From assembly GCA_013002305.1 (NCBI GenBank), contig JABDKG010000087.1, forward strand, positions 1 to 64,000: 64,000 nt of DNA, in the 5' to 3' direction. Below the pieces are notes generated by a model. The model was not told the DNA's origin. It was given only the letters and a program-made list of their open reading frames with translations, and did no database searches. This stretch comes from Hellea sp. GTDB lineage: Bacteria > Pseudomonadota > Alphaproteobacteria > Caulobacterales > Maricaulaceae. Made by a program: the position numbers and the translations under genes. Positions 55,278-62,914 of this stretch are shown here, piece by piece; the first letter of the stretch is position 1, and each line of letters starts with the position of its first letter.

Positions 55278-56393
55278 CTATTTTTCCCCGTTATATGAAG
55301 CCGGTATGAGTTCGACTTTTTCTTTTTTTGTTTTGATATTTGCCATATGCACAGGACCTTTAATTGTCAGGGTCACAACACCTTCTTCCACATTTTCATC
55401 AATTGGTTGCGGAATAGGTGGCATATCATAGGCATCAGCGCTGCGCGATTGCGGCAAAGCGATAGACGGGCTTTGGTCAACTTCACCGCTTATGTTAGGC
55501 ACTTGAAAAATCTCTTGATTTTGCTGAGCGACATAAGATGGAGAAGTTCCGCCGTCACGAAGCGGACGATATACGGGTTGCACCGGCGCGCTTAACGGCG
55601 ACTTTGGTTCGAAAGACTTGGGCGTTTGCGCTTCAGGATGCTTCGACGGCGCGGCACGCTCGGCAATTTGAGCTGGCTTTGCCGGTTTAAAGGGTTTTCC
55701 CGCATCAGTCGTCGGTGCAGCGCCGGCATATTGAACGCGTACGCGTCCAAGGCCTTCGCCGCGAATCCCGAGTGCGCCAGCGGCGGCTTCGGATAAATCA
55801 ATGATCCGACCATCAATGAAAGGACCTCGATCATTTAAACGCACTTTTAGGGACTTACCAGTCTCCAAATTCGTAACATAGACGTAGCTATTCAATGGTA
55901 AAGTTTTGTGAGCCGCCGTCAGGGCGTTTTTATCATACGCCTCGCCATTCGCAGTTGGCTTGCCATGGAACTTGTCGCCATACCAAGAAGCGACGCCAAT
56001 TTTGTCATAATCAGGATTATGTTTAGGCGTATAAGACTGACCAGCAACCTTATAAGGTTTACCAATCTTCATATGGTCATAGAGCCCGCGGTCAATGTTT
56101 GACAAATCAGCCGACTGAGGCGCTTTTGGCTTCACAGCATGTTTTCTGGGCACTGCAAGAGGTGACGTTGACGGCGCTGTGTAAGGTATGGAAGTCGAAG
56201 GAGCCGGGCTAGGTTGAGGTTGGGTCAGAGCTGCATATGACGAGTCACCCTCACCGATCTTGTACGTTATAGGCGCTGCCTTATCAACTTTGACCGTACT
56301 GGTCGTCGTACAGGCAGAAATGCCGCCTATAAGTCCGATCCCCAACAGGATCTTGGAAAAAGTCTTGATAGATTTCTTGTCACCAACATTCAT
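55278..56393 (-). CDS. rlpA: RlpA-like septal ring lytic transglycosylase, lipoprotein
   Basis: A 371-residue lipoprotein with lipobox GGISAC (Cys28), a Pro/Ser/Thr-rich linker, and a double-psi beta-barrel (about 130-235): GVASWYGDKFHGKPTANGE, NSYVYVTNLETGKSLKV, and VRLNDRGPFIDGRIIDLS. RlpA cleaves peptidoglycan strands lacking stem peptides during cell separation. The C-terminal third is another Pro-rich segment and I see no SPOR domain, which E. coli RlpA has. It is a single-gene unit followed by a strong terminator. Confidence 0.88.
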   Translation of the reverse strand: MNVGDKKSIKTFSKILLGIGLIGGISACTTTSTVKVDKAAPITYKIGEGDSSYAALTQPQPSPAPSTSIPYTAPSTSPLAVPRKHAVKPKAPQSADLSNIDRGLYDHMKIGKPYKVAGQSYTPKHNPDYDKIGVASWYGDKFHGKPTANGEAYDKNALTAAHKTLPLNSYVYVTNLETGKSLKVRLNDRGPFIDGRIIDLSEAAAGALGIRGEGLGRVRVQYAGAAPTTDAGKPFKPAKPAQIAERAAPSKHPEAQTPKSFEPKSPLSAPVQPVYRPLRDGGTSPSYVAQQNQEIFQVPNISGEVDQSPSIALPQSRSADAYDMPPIPQPIDENVEEGVVTLTIKGPVHMANIKTKKEKVELIPASYNGEK

Positions 56394-56688
56394 AATTACT
56401 CACCTTTGTTTCGCGCCATTTCGAGTATTGGACTTTGGTATCTTGGTGCACCTTGGGTCCTTCACTGAGTAGTAACCTAAACAAGTAAGTTTAAATCCCG
56501 GTTAGGTAACAGGCTTAATGAGCGATTATTTTTCACGGTTGATAAGGTCTAAACTTTAAAAGACAATTCAAGGGTGCGTTACAGCTAACCGCATTAATTA
56601 TCGGACAGGTGAGTTCAATTATTTTGGATTTTTGGGCCTAAAGGTCTTGCGAGTCTAAATAAAACCGCCTAATGCCGCATCGTCATCC
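56394..56688. other. Non-coding gap between rlpA and tRNA-Ser
   Basis: These 295 bases are AT-rich and should hold the rlpA promoter on the minus strand and the tRNA-Ser promoter on the plus strand. I see no gene or structured element. Confidence 0.6.
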
Positions 56689-56778
56689 GGGCGGGTGGCA
56701 GAGTGGTTGAATGCACCGGTCTTGAAAACCGGCATAGGTGAAAGTCTATCGGGGGTTCGAATCCCTCCCCGCCCGCCA
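56689..56778 (+). tRNA. tRNA-Ser (anticodon TGA)
   Basis: A 90-base class II tRNA with acceptor GGGCGGG/CCCGCCC, discriminator G and encoded CCA. The anticodon stem CCGGT/ACCGG encloses the loop CTTGAAA with anticodon TGA. A long variable arm and the T-arm GGGTTCGAATCCC are present. Confidence 0.96.
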
Positions 56779-56845
56779 CTGTTTTTGCGGCGAATTTTCA
56801 ATTTTGTGGAGTTTTGCTTTGTACGTGGACGGCTGATTTTTCGGA

Positions 56846-58126
56846 TTATTGAACGAGCCTGGCCCCCTCATCCGATCTTGGTAAAATCGGCGGTAACCCC
56901 GCGGTTGAATGATCGACTTTGACGGCAAGATTTGCGCCTTTTCCGAGTGAGACATTGTAGCCGATATAGGCGGTCGCCGGGGACGTATTGTCATAACCAC
57001 TATCGCCATAAACTTCGATTGTTTGGGTCGGCAGATAGACCGTTCCGACGATGCTCATCTTGGAACCGCCGCTAATAGACGATGACCCATTAGGCAATTT
57101 GTTGGAATCATTGAGAGAAACCGCGCGGTTTTGAAAAATTGCCAGTCCAGCCAAGGGACCTGTTTTCGGGGCAGACAGATTGAAGACCGACCCCTGCTCC
57201 ACATAGATGCGCGCGAACTTTCCTTCCAAAACAATAGTCGCACTTTCGGCATCCAATGTTGAGCCGTTGCGCATCCAGATTTCTGTATCCTTCATTATAT
57301 AAGTTCCCGGAAGCATTCTCACATTTTTACCGGAGACTCGGACATTTTGACAATATGTCCCTGGCGTCATAACTACATTGTTACCAATTGTCATCGTGGG
57401 CCCTTTGACCGAGACATTGGCGCCGAGAAGACTTACACAAGGGCCGGCCGCAGGCGCAACTTTGTTGATATAGGGATCCTGAAGCGGCGAACATTCGGTA
57501 TTAATATAGGGCGAAAATGATCCCGACCCGCCGCCAACGATACAGAAGTCCTTTGCGACTGCGGATGAGTCACTGCTGACATATGCAGCCTCGGGATGAT
57601 TTGAATTGACTTGTACAGCGCAAGTTGGAGACCGGAATCGTGCGCCTGAATAAACAGAAAATGACTCCCGTCCATCAGGATTGAGAGTCATGACGCAAAC
57701 AACATTCTCGCTGGTAACAATTGCCGAGGAGTCCTCAGAGACAACAATGTCTTTGATACCTAACGCGGCCGCTATTGTTACCGGGGATCTTCCAGTCGCT
57801 GAAAGCTGAACCTTCTTTGCGCTTCTATTGTCTATTGAGAGTTTGAACTCGTTTGCTTTCGCAAAATTTTCATTAAAGTAATCTTGAGCATATATCGCCC
57901 TTTCGGATTCAGAAATATTTTGCTTGGAAACGGCGGCTAGGGCTGCGGCGTCCAGCGCGCCTTTAAGATCCGCCTTTGTATCCAAAGCCCTATTATAATC
58001 GATTACATAGCTCGCCGATGCCAAAAGCGGCAGTCCCAAGAGCGCGAACCAGACCGCAAAGTGGCCTGACCGGTCCTTCCGGTATCGACGGAGTGTATCC
58101 GTGATGCAAAAGTTTCCAAAATTCAT
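56846..58126 (-). CDS. TadG-like pilus-associated protein (copy 2)
   Basis: A 426-residue protein with a short cytoplasmic N-terminus (RRYRKDRSGHFAVWFAL), one transmembrane helix (about 25-45) and the TadE/TadG-like DTKADLKGALDAAALAAV helix. A large exported domain follows, containing TCAVQVNSN, PGTYCQNVRVSGKN and LPGTYIMKD, whose repeated strands suggest a beta-helix. It is a paralogue of the gene upstream at 58218-59516, sharing most of the layout. Tad proteins assemble Flp adhesion pili, but no tad ATPase or pilin gene is near, so the link to pili is by domain only. It ends 68 bases from tRNA-Ser, tail to tail. Confidence 0.8.
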   Translation of the reverse strand: MNFGNFCITDTLRRYRKDRSGHFAVWFALLGLPLLASASYVIDYNRALDTKADLKGALDAAALAAVSKQNISESERAIYAQDYFNENFAKANEFKLSIDNRSAKKVQLSATGRSPVTIAAALGIKDIVVSEDSSAIVTSENVVCVMTLNPDGRESFSVYSGARFRSPTCAVQVNSNHPEAAYVSSDSSAVAKDFCIVGGGSGSFSPYINTECSPLQDPYINKVAPAAGPCVSLLGANVSVKGPTMTIGNNVVMTPGTYCQNVRVSGKNVRMLPGTYIMKDTEIWMRNGSTLDAESATIVLEGKFARIYVEQGSVFNLSAPKTGPLAGLAIFQNRAVSLNDSNKLPNGSSSISGGSKMSIVGTVYLPTQTIEVYGDSGYDNTSPATAYIGYNVSLGKGANLAVKVDHSTAGLPPILPRSDEGARLVQ

Positions 58127-58217
58127 ACTATGACCCGATCAATACAGGACGGAATAGATCATAAATTCCTAAATAAAAGCAAAGTTTTGATAGCTAATTT
58201 TTTATGAAATAAAGTAT

Positions 58218-59516
58218 TTATTGCGCGATACGGGCGCCTTCATCTGCTCTAGGCAATACCGGTGGTAGACCTGCGGCCGTGTGGTCAACCCGTACAGAAA
58301 GCGTTGAGTTGTTTTTGATGTGGACTTCATACCCAATATAGGCCGTTGCCGGCGTTATATTCCCATATTCACTGCTGCCAAAAACTTCAATTTCTTGGCC
58401 TGGTAAATATATTGTCCCTGTAATTTCCATTGTTGCGCCGCCTTTGATGCGTGAGCGAACGCGTTTATTGCCCGGAAATTCGTCTTCACTATCTTGGAAA
58501 ATGGCTAACCCGGCAAATGGACCTGTTCGAGGCGCTGTCAGAACAAATTTCGAGTCTTTTTCAACGTTGATCGTTGATCGGGCGCCTTTAACTACAAATG
58601 TAACTTCATTGGCGACGACCGAAGAGCCCGCACGAAATCTGACCCGTGCGTCGTCAAAAATGTAAATTCCCGGAGCGAACTTTACATTTGCTGCACTGAT
58701 GTTGATATCACCGCAATAGGTTCCCGGATATAAAGTTACACCGTCTACCACCTCCGCACTGGTTCCTGTTTCCATGGTCAATTCAGTCGTCATAGCCGCT
58801 AGGTCTTTTTTCTTGATCCCAAGGCTTATACAGGGTGTTGAAGCCGGTGCCCTGACGGATTTATATGGATCGTCCAATTTCGAACATTCCGTATTAGCAT
58901 AGGGTGAAACTGTACCTTCGACACCGCCAACTACACAGAAGTCAGCAGCAATCGCGGAGGATGTTTTGTCAACCTGTAAGGCGCGCGAATGATTGGAATT
59001 GACCTGCACTGCGCAGGTCGGAGATTCGAAAGTTGAGCGATTTGTGACGGAAAAGGTTCTCATACCGTTAGGATTTAAGGCCAAAATACAAACTACTTTT
59101 GTCCGAGTTAAAACGGCTGTGCTTTTTTCGCGTATTTTCAAACCCTTTCGGCCCATTGCGCGGGCAAATGTCACCGGTGAAAATCCGGTCGCCGCCACCT
59201 CTACTGTGTCGCCTTTTGCAGAAACAACTTTGAAATCATAATCAGCCGCACCTTCAAACGCCCCTGCGAAATAGGTCTCGGCGTAGTTAATTCGTTCTGC
59301 TTCTGTAACATTTTGTTTTGTGACAGCCGCCAAAGCAGTTGCATCGAGAGCAGCTGCCAATTGGGTCTTGTTTTTCTGGGCGACATTTAAGTCTACTACA
59401 ATTCCAACGGCCATCATTAAAGGAATGGCAAATAGTGAAAACATTACCGCAAATTGACCGGATTTATCAGCCTTATAGCGCGTTAATGCAGTCCGAACTT
59501 TACTAACAATTCTCAT
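58218..59516 (-). CDS. TadG-like pilus-associated protein (copy 1)
   Basis: A 432-residue paralogue of the following gene: KADKSGQFAVMFSLF, a transmembrane helix, QLAAALDATALAAVTKQNV, then the exported domain with FESPTCAVQVNSNHS, LYPGTYCGDINIS, FAPGIYIFDD and a C-terminal GLPPVLPRADEGARIAQ that matches copy 2 almost residue for residue. I favour the ATG at 59516 because GGAAGAG lies just ahead; an ATG at 59528 would add four residues. The two copies are 91 bases apart, probably one transcription unit, arisen by tandem duplication. Confidence 0.8.
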   Translation of the reverse strand: MRIVSKVRTALTRYKADKSGQFAVMFSLFAIPLMMAVGIVVDLNVAQKNKTQLAAALDATALAAVTKQNVTEAERINYAETYFAGAFEGAADYDFKVVSAKGDTVEVAATGFSPVTFARAMGRKGLKIREKSTAVLTRTKVVCILALNPNGMRTFSVTNRSTFESPTCAVQVNSNHSRALQVDKTSSAIAADFCVVGGVEGTVSPYANTECSKLDDPYKSVRAPASTPCISLGIKKKDLAAMTTELTMETGTSAEVVDGVTLYPGTYCGDINISAANVKFAPGIYIFDDARVRFRAGSSVVANEVTFVVKGARSTINVEKDSKFVLTAPRTGPFAGLAIFQDSEDEFPGNKRVRSRIKGGATMEITGTIYLPGQEIEVFGSSEYGNITPATAYIGYEVHIKNNSTLSVRVDHTAAGLPPVLPRADEGARIAQ

Positions 59517-59611
59517 CGCTCTTCCCATAATTTATGAGCCCCGCGACGATACATAGTCAGAAATGCTAAAAATTAGATGAGGGATTATAGTTAGAAAAGG
59601 TTTAACAATTT

Positions 59612-60205
59612 TTATCGTTTGTAATCGTTTGTATCGGACCATTCTGCCAGACGTTCAAACCCCTTATGCCATATGGCCAATTCAGCTGCCCGACTACGCC
59701 AATCCAGATGATTGCCCCGATAATCGACATAGTCGAGGGCGCAGATGACAGCGATCGTGCCAAAACTCCAGCCTTTAGGGATATAATCGACGATGGTCTC
59801 GAGATAATCGACCGTATTTTTGATTGCATTTTCATGCCGTGTGATTATTTTTGGCCAGTGTAGCCTCTCCTCTCGGACGGTCTCATAGCGCAAATTGTAC
59901 ATGGCCTCAGACAGGCCGTCCCCGATCCGGTGTAGGCGGAAGGCTTTCCAGCGGTTTTCGCCGCTGATTGGTAACCAGGGATTGCTGAGACTGTCGAGAT
60001 ATTCACAGATCAGCGGGCTATCAAATAGCGTGAGAGCCCCTTCCCGTTCAAGCGCTGGAATCTTGCCAAGCGGATTAATGTGAGAGGCGTAGCCGTTCTC
60101 AGGGTCGTTTGCCGCAACAATTTCCTCAACATCAAGTCCCTTCGCGCGGATCAATATCCGGCATTTTCGAGCGAATGGTGACATGGGGGAATGGTGAAGT
60201 TTCAT
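59612..60205 (-). CDS. Glutathione S-transferase family protein
   Basis: A 197-residue GST. The N-terminal thioredoxin fold has LHHSPMSPFARKCRIL (catalytic Ser region), the cis-Pro loop PLGKIPALE and the glutathione-binding LFDSPLICEYLD. The C-terminal helical domain includes FGTIAVICALDYVDYR. The role is glutathione conjugation or related thiol chemistry; substrate unknown. It is divergent from the DUF35/thiolase pair across a 97-base gap. Confidence 0.88.
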   Translation of the reverse strand: MKLHHSPMSPFARKCRILIRAKGLDVEEIVAANDPENGYASHINPLGKIPALEREGALTLFDSPLICEYLDSLSNPWLPISGENRWKAFRLHRIGDGLSEAMYNLRYETVREERLHWPKIITRHENAIKNTVDYLETIVDYIPKGWSFGTIAVICALDYVDYRGNHLDWRSRAAELAIWHKGFERLAEWSDTNDYKR

Positions 60206-60302
60206 ATCACAGACCTACACGCTCTATAGAGGCTAGCCAAGGTTAGAACTTTGGGATAAACACTTTTCGAACATCATTCGGAAAGTCGACAAGAGCAGGC
60301 AT

Positions 60303-60740
60303 ATGACGGCGAAAACAGCAGCAATTGAAGGTTGGTATACTCTGGAAGAGAAAGCGCCTCATTTAATTGGGACCCAGTGTACGTCTTGCAAGACCTATTA
60401 TTTCCCCAAGCAAAGTAATTATTGCCGCAATCCGGATTGTCAGTCCGAAAATTTCAAGGAGGTTCCCCTCTCCCGCACTGGCAAAATCTGGTCATATACC
60501 AATGCGAGCTACAAGCCTCCCGAACCATTTGTTGCGCCTGAAAACTTTGTACCGTTTACAATCGCAGCAGTTGAGCTGGAGCAAGAAAAAATGATCATAC
60601 TGGGCCAAATGATTGGCGGCGTTGATACAGCCGACATTAAAGTTGGCGATCCAGTAGAGCTCGTGATGGACCCACTTTATGAGGATGAAGACGGCGAAAA
60701 ACTGATCTGGAAGTGGAAGCCAGTAGGAGACCCGTCATGA
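60303..60740 (+). CDS. DUF35 zinc-ribbon/OB-fold protein
   Basis: A 145-residue protein with a rubredoxin-like zinc ribbon (Cys26, Cys29, Cys41, Cys46; CTSCKTYYFPKQSNYCRNPDC is shown here only by its cysteines) followed by an OB fold (GKIWSYTNASYKPPEPF). DUF35 proteins partner with thiolase-like enzymes in acyl-CoA and sterol side-chain metabolism. It overlaps the thiolase-like gene by 4 bases (ATGA), so the two are almost certainly made together and form a complex. Confidence 0.9.
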   Translation: MTAKTAAIEGWYTLEEKAPHLIGTQCTSCKTYYFPKQSNYCRNPDCQSENFKEVPLSRTGKIWSYTNASYKPPEPFVAPENFVPFTIAAVELEQEKMIILGQMIGGVDTADIKVGDPVELVMDPLYEDEDGEKLIWKWKPVGDPS

Positions 60741-61918
60741 GCAGTGATATCGCAATCCTGGGCGTAGGCCTGCACCAATGGGGCAAATGGGGCGAAAACT
60801 TCACCAAATACGGCGTTAAGGCTGCTCGCGATGCCATTAAAGACGCCGGTATTCACTGGCGCGATGTTGGCTTCGTATCGGGCGCAGGTACCGTCCGCTG
60901 CGGCTATCCGGGATATGTCGCCGGGGCTACTTTTGCGCAGGCCCTTGGCTGGCAAGGCGCCGAAGTCAATACGAGCTACGCCGCCTGCGCATCAGGCTCT
61001 CAGGCCCTCGCCGCTGCCCGCGCTAAGATCCTTTCAGGAGACGTTGACGTCGCCCTCGTTGTTGGTGCGGATACCACGCCCAAAGGCTTTCTTGCCCCTG
61101 CTAAAGGTTACCGACCTGAAGATCCGGATTGGCTGCGCTTTCATATCGGCATTACCAACCCGACCTATTTCGGCCTTTACGCACGCCGCCGGATGGATCT
61201 TTATGGTGATACGCAGGATGACTTTGCTGCTGTCAAAGTTAAGAACGCTAAGCATGGCTACCACAACGAATATAGCCGTTACAAAAAGCTCTTCACACCC
61301 GAAGATGTCGCAGGATCGCCCATGGTCGCGGATCCATTGCGGCTTATGGATATATGCGCGACATCTGATGGCGGCGCTGCCATCATTGTCTCGAGCGTCG
61401 ACTATGCCAAGAAGATTAGCAAAGGCGATGCGCCGCGTATCGCGGCGATTTCGACCGTAACGCCGACATTTGCCGGAGCTGTCGTTGAAATGCCGGATAT
61501 TGCAACGGATTCCGCTGTCGCTATGGACGCGCAATCGTTCCGAGCGGCACTGCCCATCAAAGCCTATGAAGAAGCGGGCATTGGCCCGGGAGATATCTCG
61601 CTGGCCGAAGTTTATGACCTCTCGACCGCGCTTGAACTTGACTGGATTGAAGACCTGCAACTCGCCAAGCGCGGCGAAGCTGCAGCGCTCTTGCGCGCTG
61701 GTGACACCAGCGTGGGCGGTAAGCTCCCGATCAACGCGTCCGGCGGTCTCGCCTCGTTCGGTGAAGCTGTCCCCGCCCAAGCCCTGATGCAGGTCTGCGA
61801 GCTAACTTGGCAGCTCCGGGGGCAGGCCGGAGAGCGTCAGGTTGAAGGCGCAAAAGTCGGCATTACAGCAAATCAAGGTCTATTTGGTCATGGTTCAAGC
61901 GTGATTGTGAAGCGCTAA
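60737..61918 (+). CDS. Thiolase-like (SCP2-thiolase / lipid-transfer) protein
   Basis: A 393-residue thiolase-fold protein. The nucleophile position is Cys84 in SYAACASGSQAL, the C-terminal motif GHGSSVIV replaces the usual CxG/GHP forms, and NASGGLASFGEAVPA is present. The family, often called acetyl-CoA acetyltransferase or lipid-transfer protein, acts on acyl-CoA in beta-oxidation or aldol-lyase steps together with DUF35 partners. I chose the ATG at 60737, which overlaps the DUF35 stop, over the in-frame ATG at 60713. The GC content looks higher than in the neighbouring genes. The exact substrate is unknown. Confidence 0.87.
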   Translation: MSSDIAILGVGLHQWGKWGENFTKYGVKAARDAIKDAGIHWRDVGFVSGAGTVRCGYPGYVAGATFAQALGWQGAEVNTSYAACASGSQALAAARAKILSGDVDVALVVGADTTPKGFLAPAKGYRPEDPDWLRFHIGITNPTYFGLYARRRMDLYGDTQDDFAAVKVKNAKHGYHNEYSRYKKLFTPEDVAGSPMVADPLRLMDICATSDGGAAIIVSSVDYAKKISKGDAPRIAAISTVTPTFAGAVVEMPDIATDSAVAMDAQSFRAALPIKAYEEAGIGPGDISLAEVYDLSTALELDWIEDLQLAKRGEAAALLRAGDTSVGGKLPINASGGLASFGEAVPAQALMQVCELTWQLRGQAGERQVEGAKVGITANQGLFGHGSSVIVKR

Positions 61919-61955
61919 ATATGTCGCTTAATCTTCATTTTGTTATGGAATAACG

Positions 61956-62025
61956 CGATATTATGAGAAATGCCCGGTGATTTCACGCCGATATTATGAG
62001 AAATTTCGAAATTTCACAGTGAAAT
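61956..62025. repeat. Direct repeats and nested palindromes between thiolase and sufA
   Basis: CGATATTATGAGAAAT (with C or G before) occurs at 61956-61971 and 61989-62004, 33 bases apart. It runs into a 16-bp perfect palindrome GAAATTTCGAAATTTC (62000-62015) and then ATTTCACAGTGAAAT (62011-62025). The place is the convergent gap after the thiolase-like gene and sufA, so termination or a small dispersed repeat are the likely explanations. Confidence 0.5.
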
Positions 62026-62058
62026 ATTTTACCGATAAACAGTAAATTTTGCGGGATT

Positions 62059-62430
62059 TCAGTTCACGGTCGCTGGTTCAATCGTTACGCTAATTCCGCA
62101 CCCGCAAGCATCGGTCTGGTTTGGGTTATTGAAGGTAAATTTAGACTCCAATACTGCCTCTTCATAATCAATATGCGATCCTAAGATAAATAGAACAGCT
62201 TTGGCGTCGACGACGATTTGAACATCTTTGTCTTCGACCAGCTCATCAAGCGGCGCGATCTCGGAGACATAGTCCATTTCATATTCCATGCCCGCGCAGC
62301 CGCCATTTTTGACACCGACGCGCAGATACCCTTCCCCGCGTTCATCGAGGATTTCTTTAATGCGCGCCGCAGCAGCATCGGTCAGGCTCACTAATTTCGG
62401 TCTTTGACGTTTTTCTTGGGGTTTTGCCAT
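62059..62430 (-). CDS. sufA: SufA/HesB-type Fe-S carrier
   Basis: A 123-residue A-type Fe-S carrier protein. The three conserved cysteines are Cys45 (NGGCAGMEY) and Cys109/Cys111 (DACGCG). It receives clusters from the SUF scaffold and passes them to apo-proteins. It is last in the minus-strand order sufS-sufT-sufA, with an 11-base gap to sufT. Assignment to SufA rather than IscA or ErpA rests on this context. Confidence 0.9.
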   Translation of the reverse strand: MAKPQEKRQRPKLVSLTDAAAARIKEILDERGEGYLRVGVKNGGCAGMEYEMDYVSEIAPLDELVEDKDVQIVVDAKAVLFILGSHIDYEEAVLESKFTFNNPNQTDACGCGISVTIEPATVN

Positions 62431-62441
62431 ATCATCAAGTC

Positions 62442-62897
62442 CTATAGCATATTCAGTTCGAGTTTGGCTTCTTCGCTCATCCGGTCCATGGTCCAGGGCG
62501 GATCAAAGGTCATCGAAACCTCGACTTTGCGAACGCCGGCAATAACTTCACAGGCCTCTTGAACCCACATTGGCATTTCGCCGGCGACCGGACAGCCGGG
62601 CGCGGTTAAGGTCATATCAATTTTGAGCGTGCGGTCGTCTTCAAGCTCTACTTTGTATATCAAGCCCAGCTCATAAATATCGACTGGAATTTCCGGATCA
62701 TAAACCGTTTTGATTTGACCGATTACATCTGCTGTGATGCGCTCGAGTTCTTCCTGTGTCGGAGGATCTATTGGCGCGCCGGACAGGTCAATGACATCAC
62801 GCGCAGGTTTTTCCGCGTCCGGCGCCTCGGCCAGACCCGGGATTTGCGCATTTGCGAGCGCTTCAGCTTGTCTTTGTCTATCGGTCATATCTTCCAT
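62442..62897 (-). CDS. sufT: SUF-system DUF59 (MIP18-like) protein SufT
   Basis: A 151-residue protein with a DUF59/MIP18 domain (about 50-150): YDPEIPVDIYELGLIYKV, TLTAPGCPVAGEMP, and VEVSMTFDPPWTMDRMSEEAK. The first 45 residues are a variable extension. SufT helps mature Fe-S proteins. The start is ATG at 62897, with an in-frame ATG three codons later as an alternative. It lies 17 bases after sufS. Confidence 0.93.
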   Translation of the reverse strand: MEDMTDRQRQAEALANAQIPGLAEAPDAEKPARDVIDLSGAPIDPPTQEELERITADVIGQIKTVYDPEIPVDIYELGLIYKVELEDDRTLKIDMTLTAPGCPVAGEMPMWVQEACEVIAGVRKVEVSMTFDPPWTMDRMSEEAKLELNML

Positions 62898-62914
62898 CTA
62901 TATAGTACCATATT

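Noticed and set aside
60831-61460. Second plus-strand frame inside the thiolase-like gene
   Set aside because: The product is Pro/Arg/Ser-rich noise typical of a shifted frame; the thiolase frame carries the conserved motifs.
61034-61780. Long minus-strand open frame opposite the thiolase-like gene
   Set aside because: It is a shadow of a GC-rich real gene, with no ribosome site or recognisable domain.
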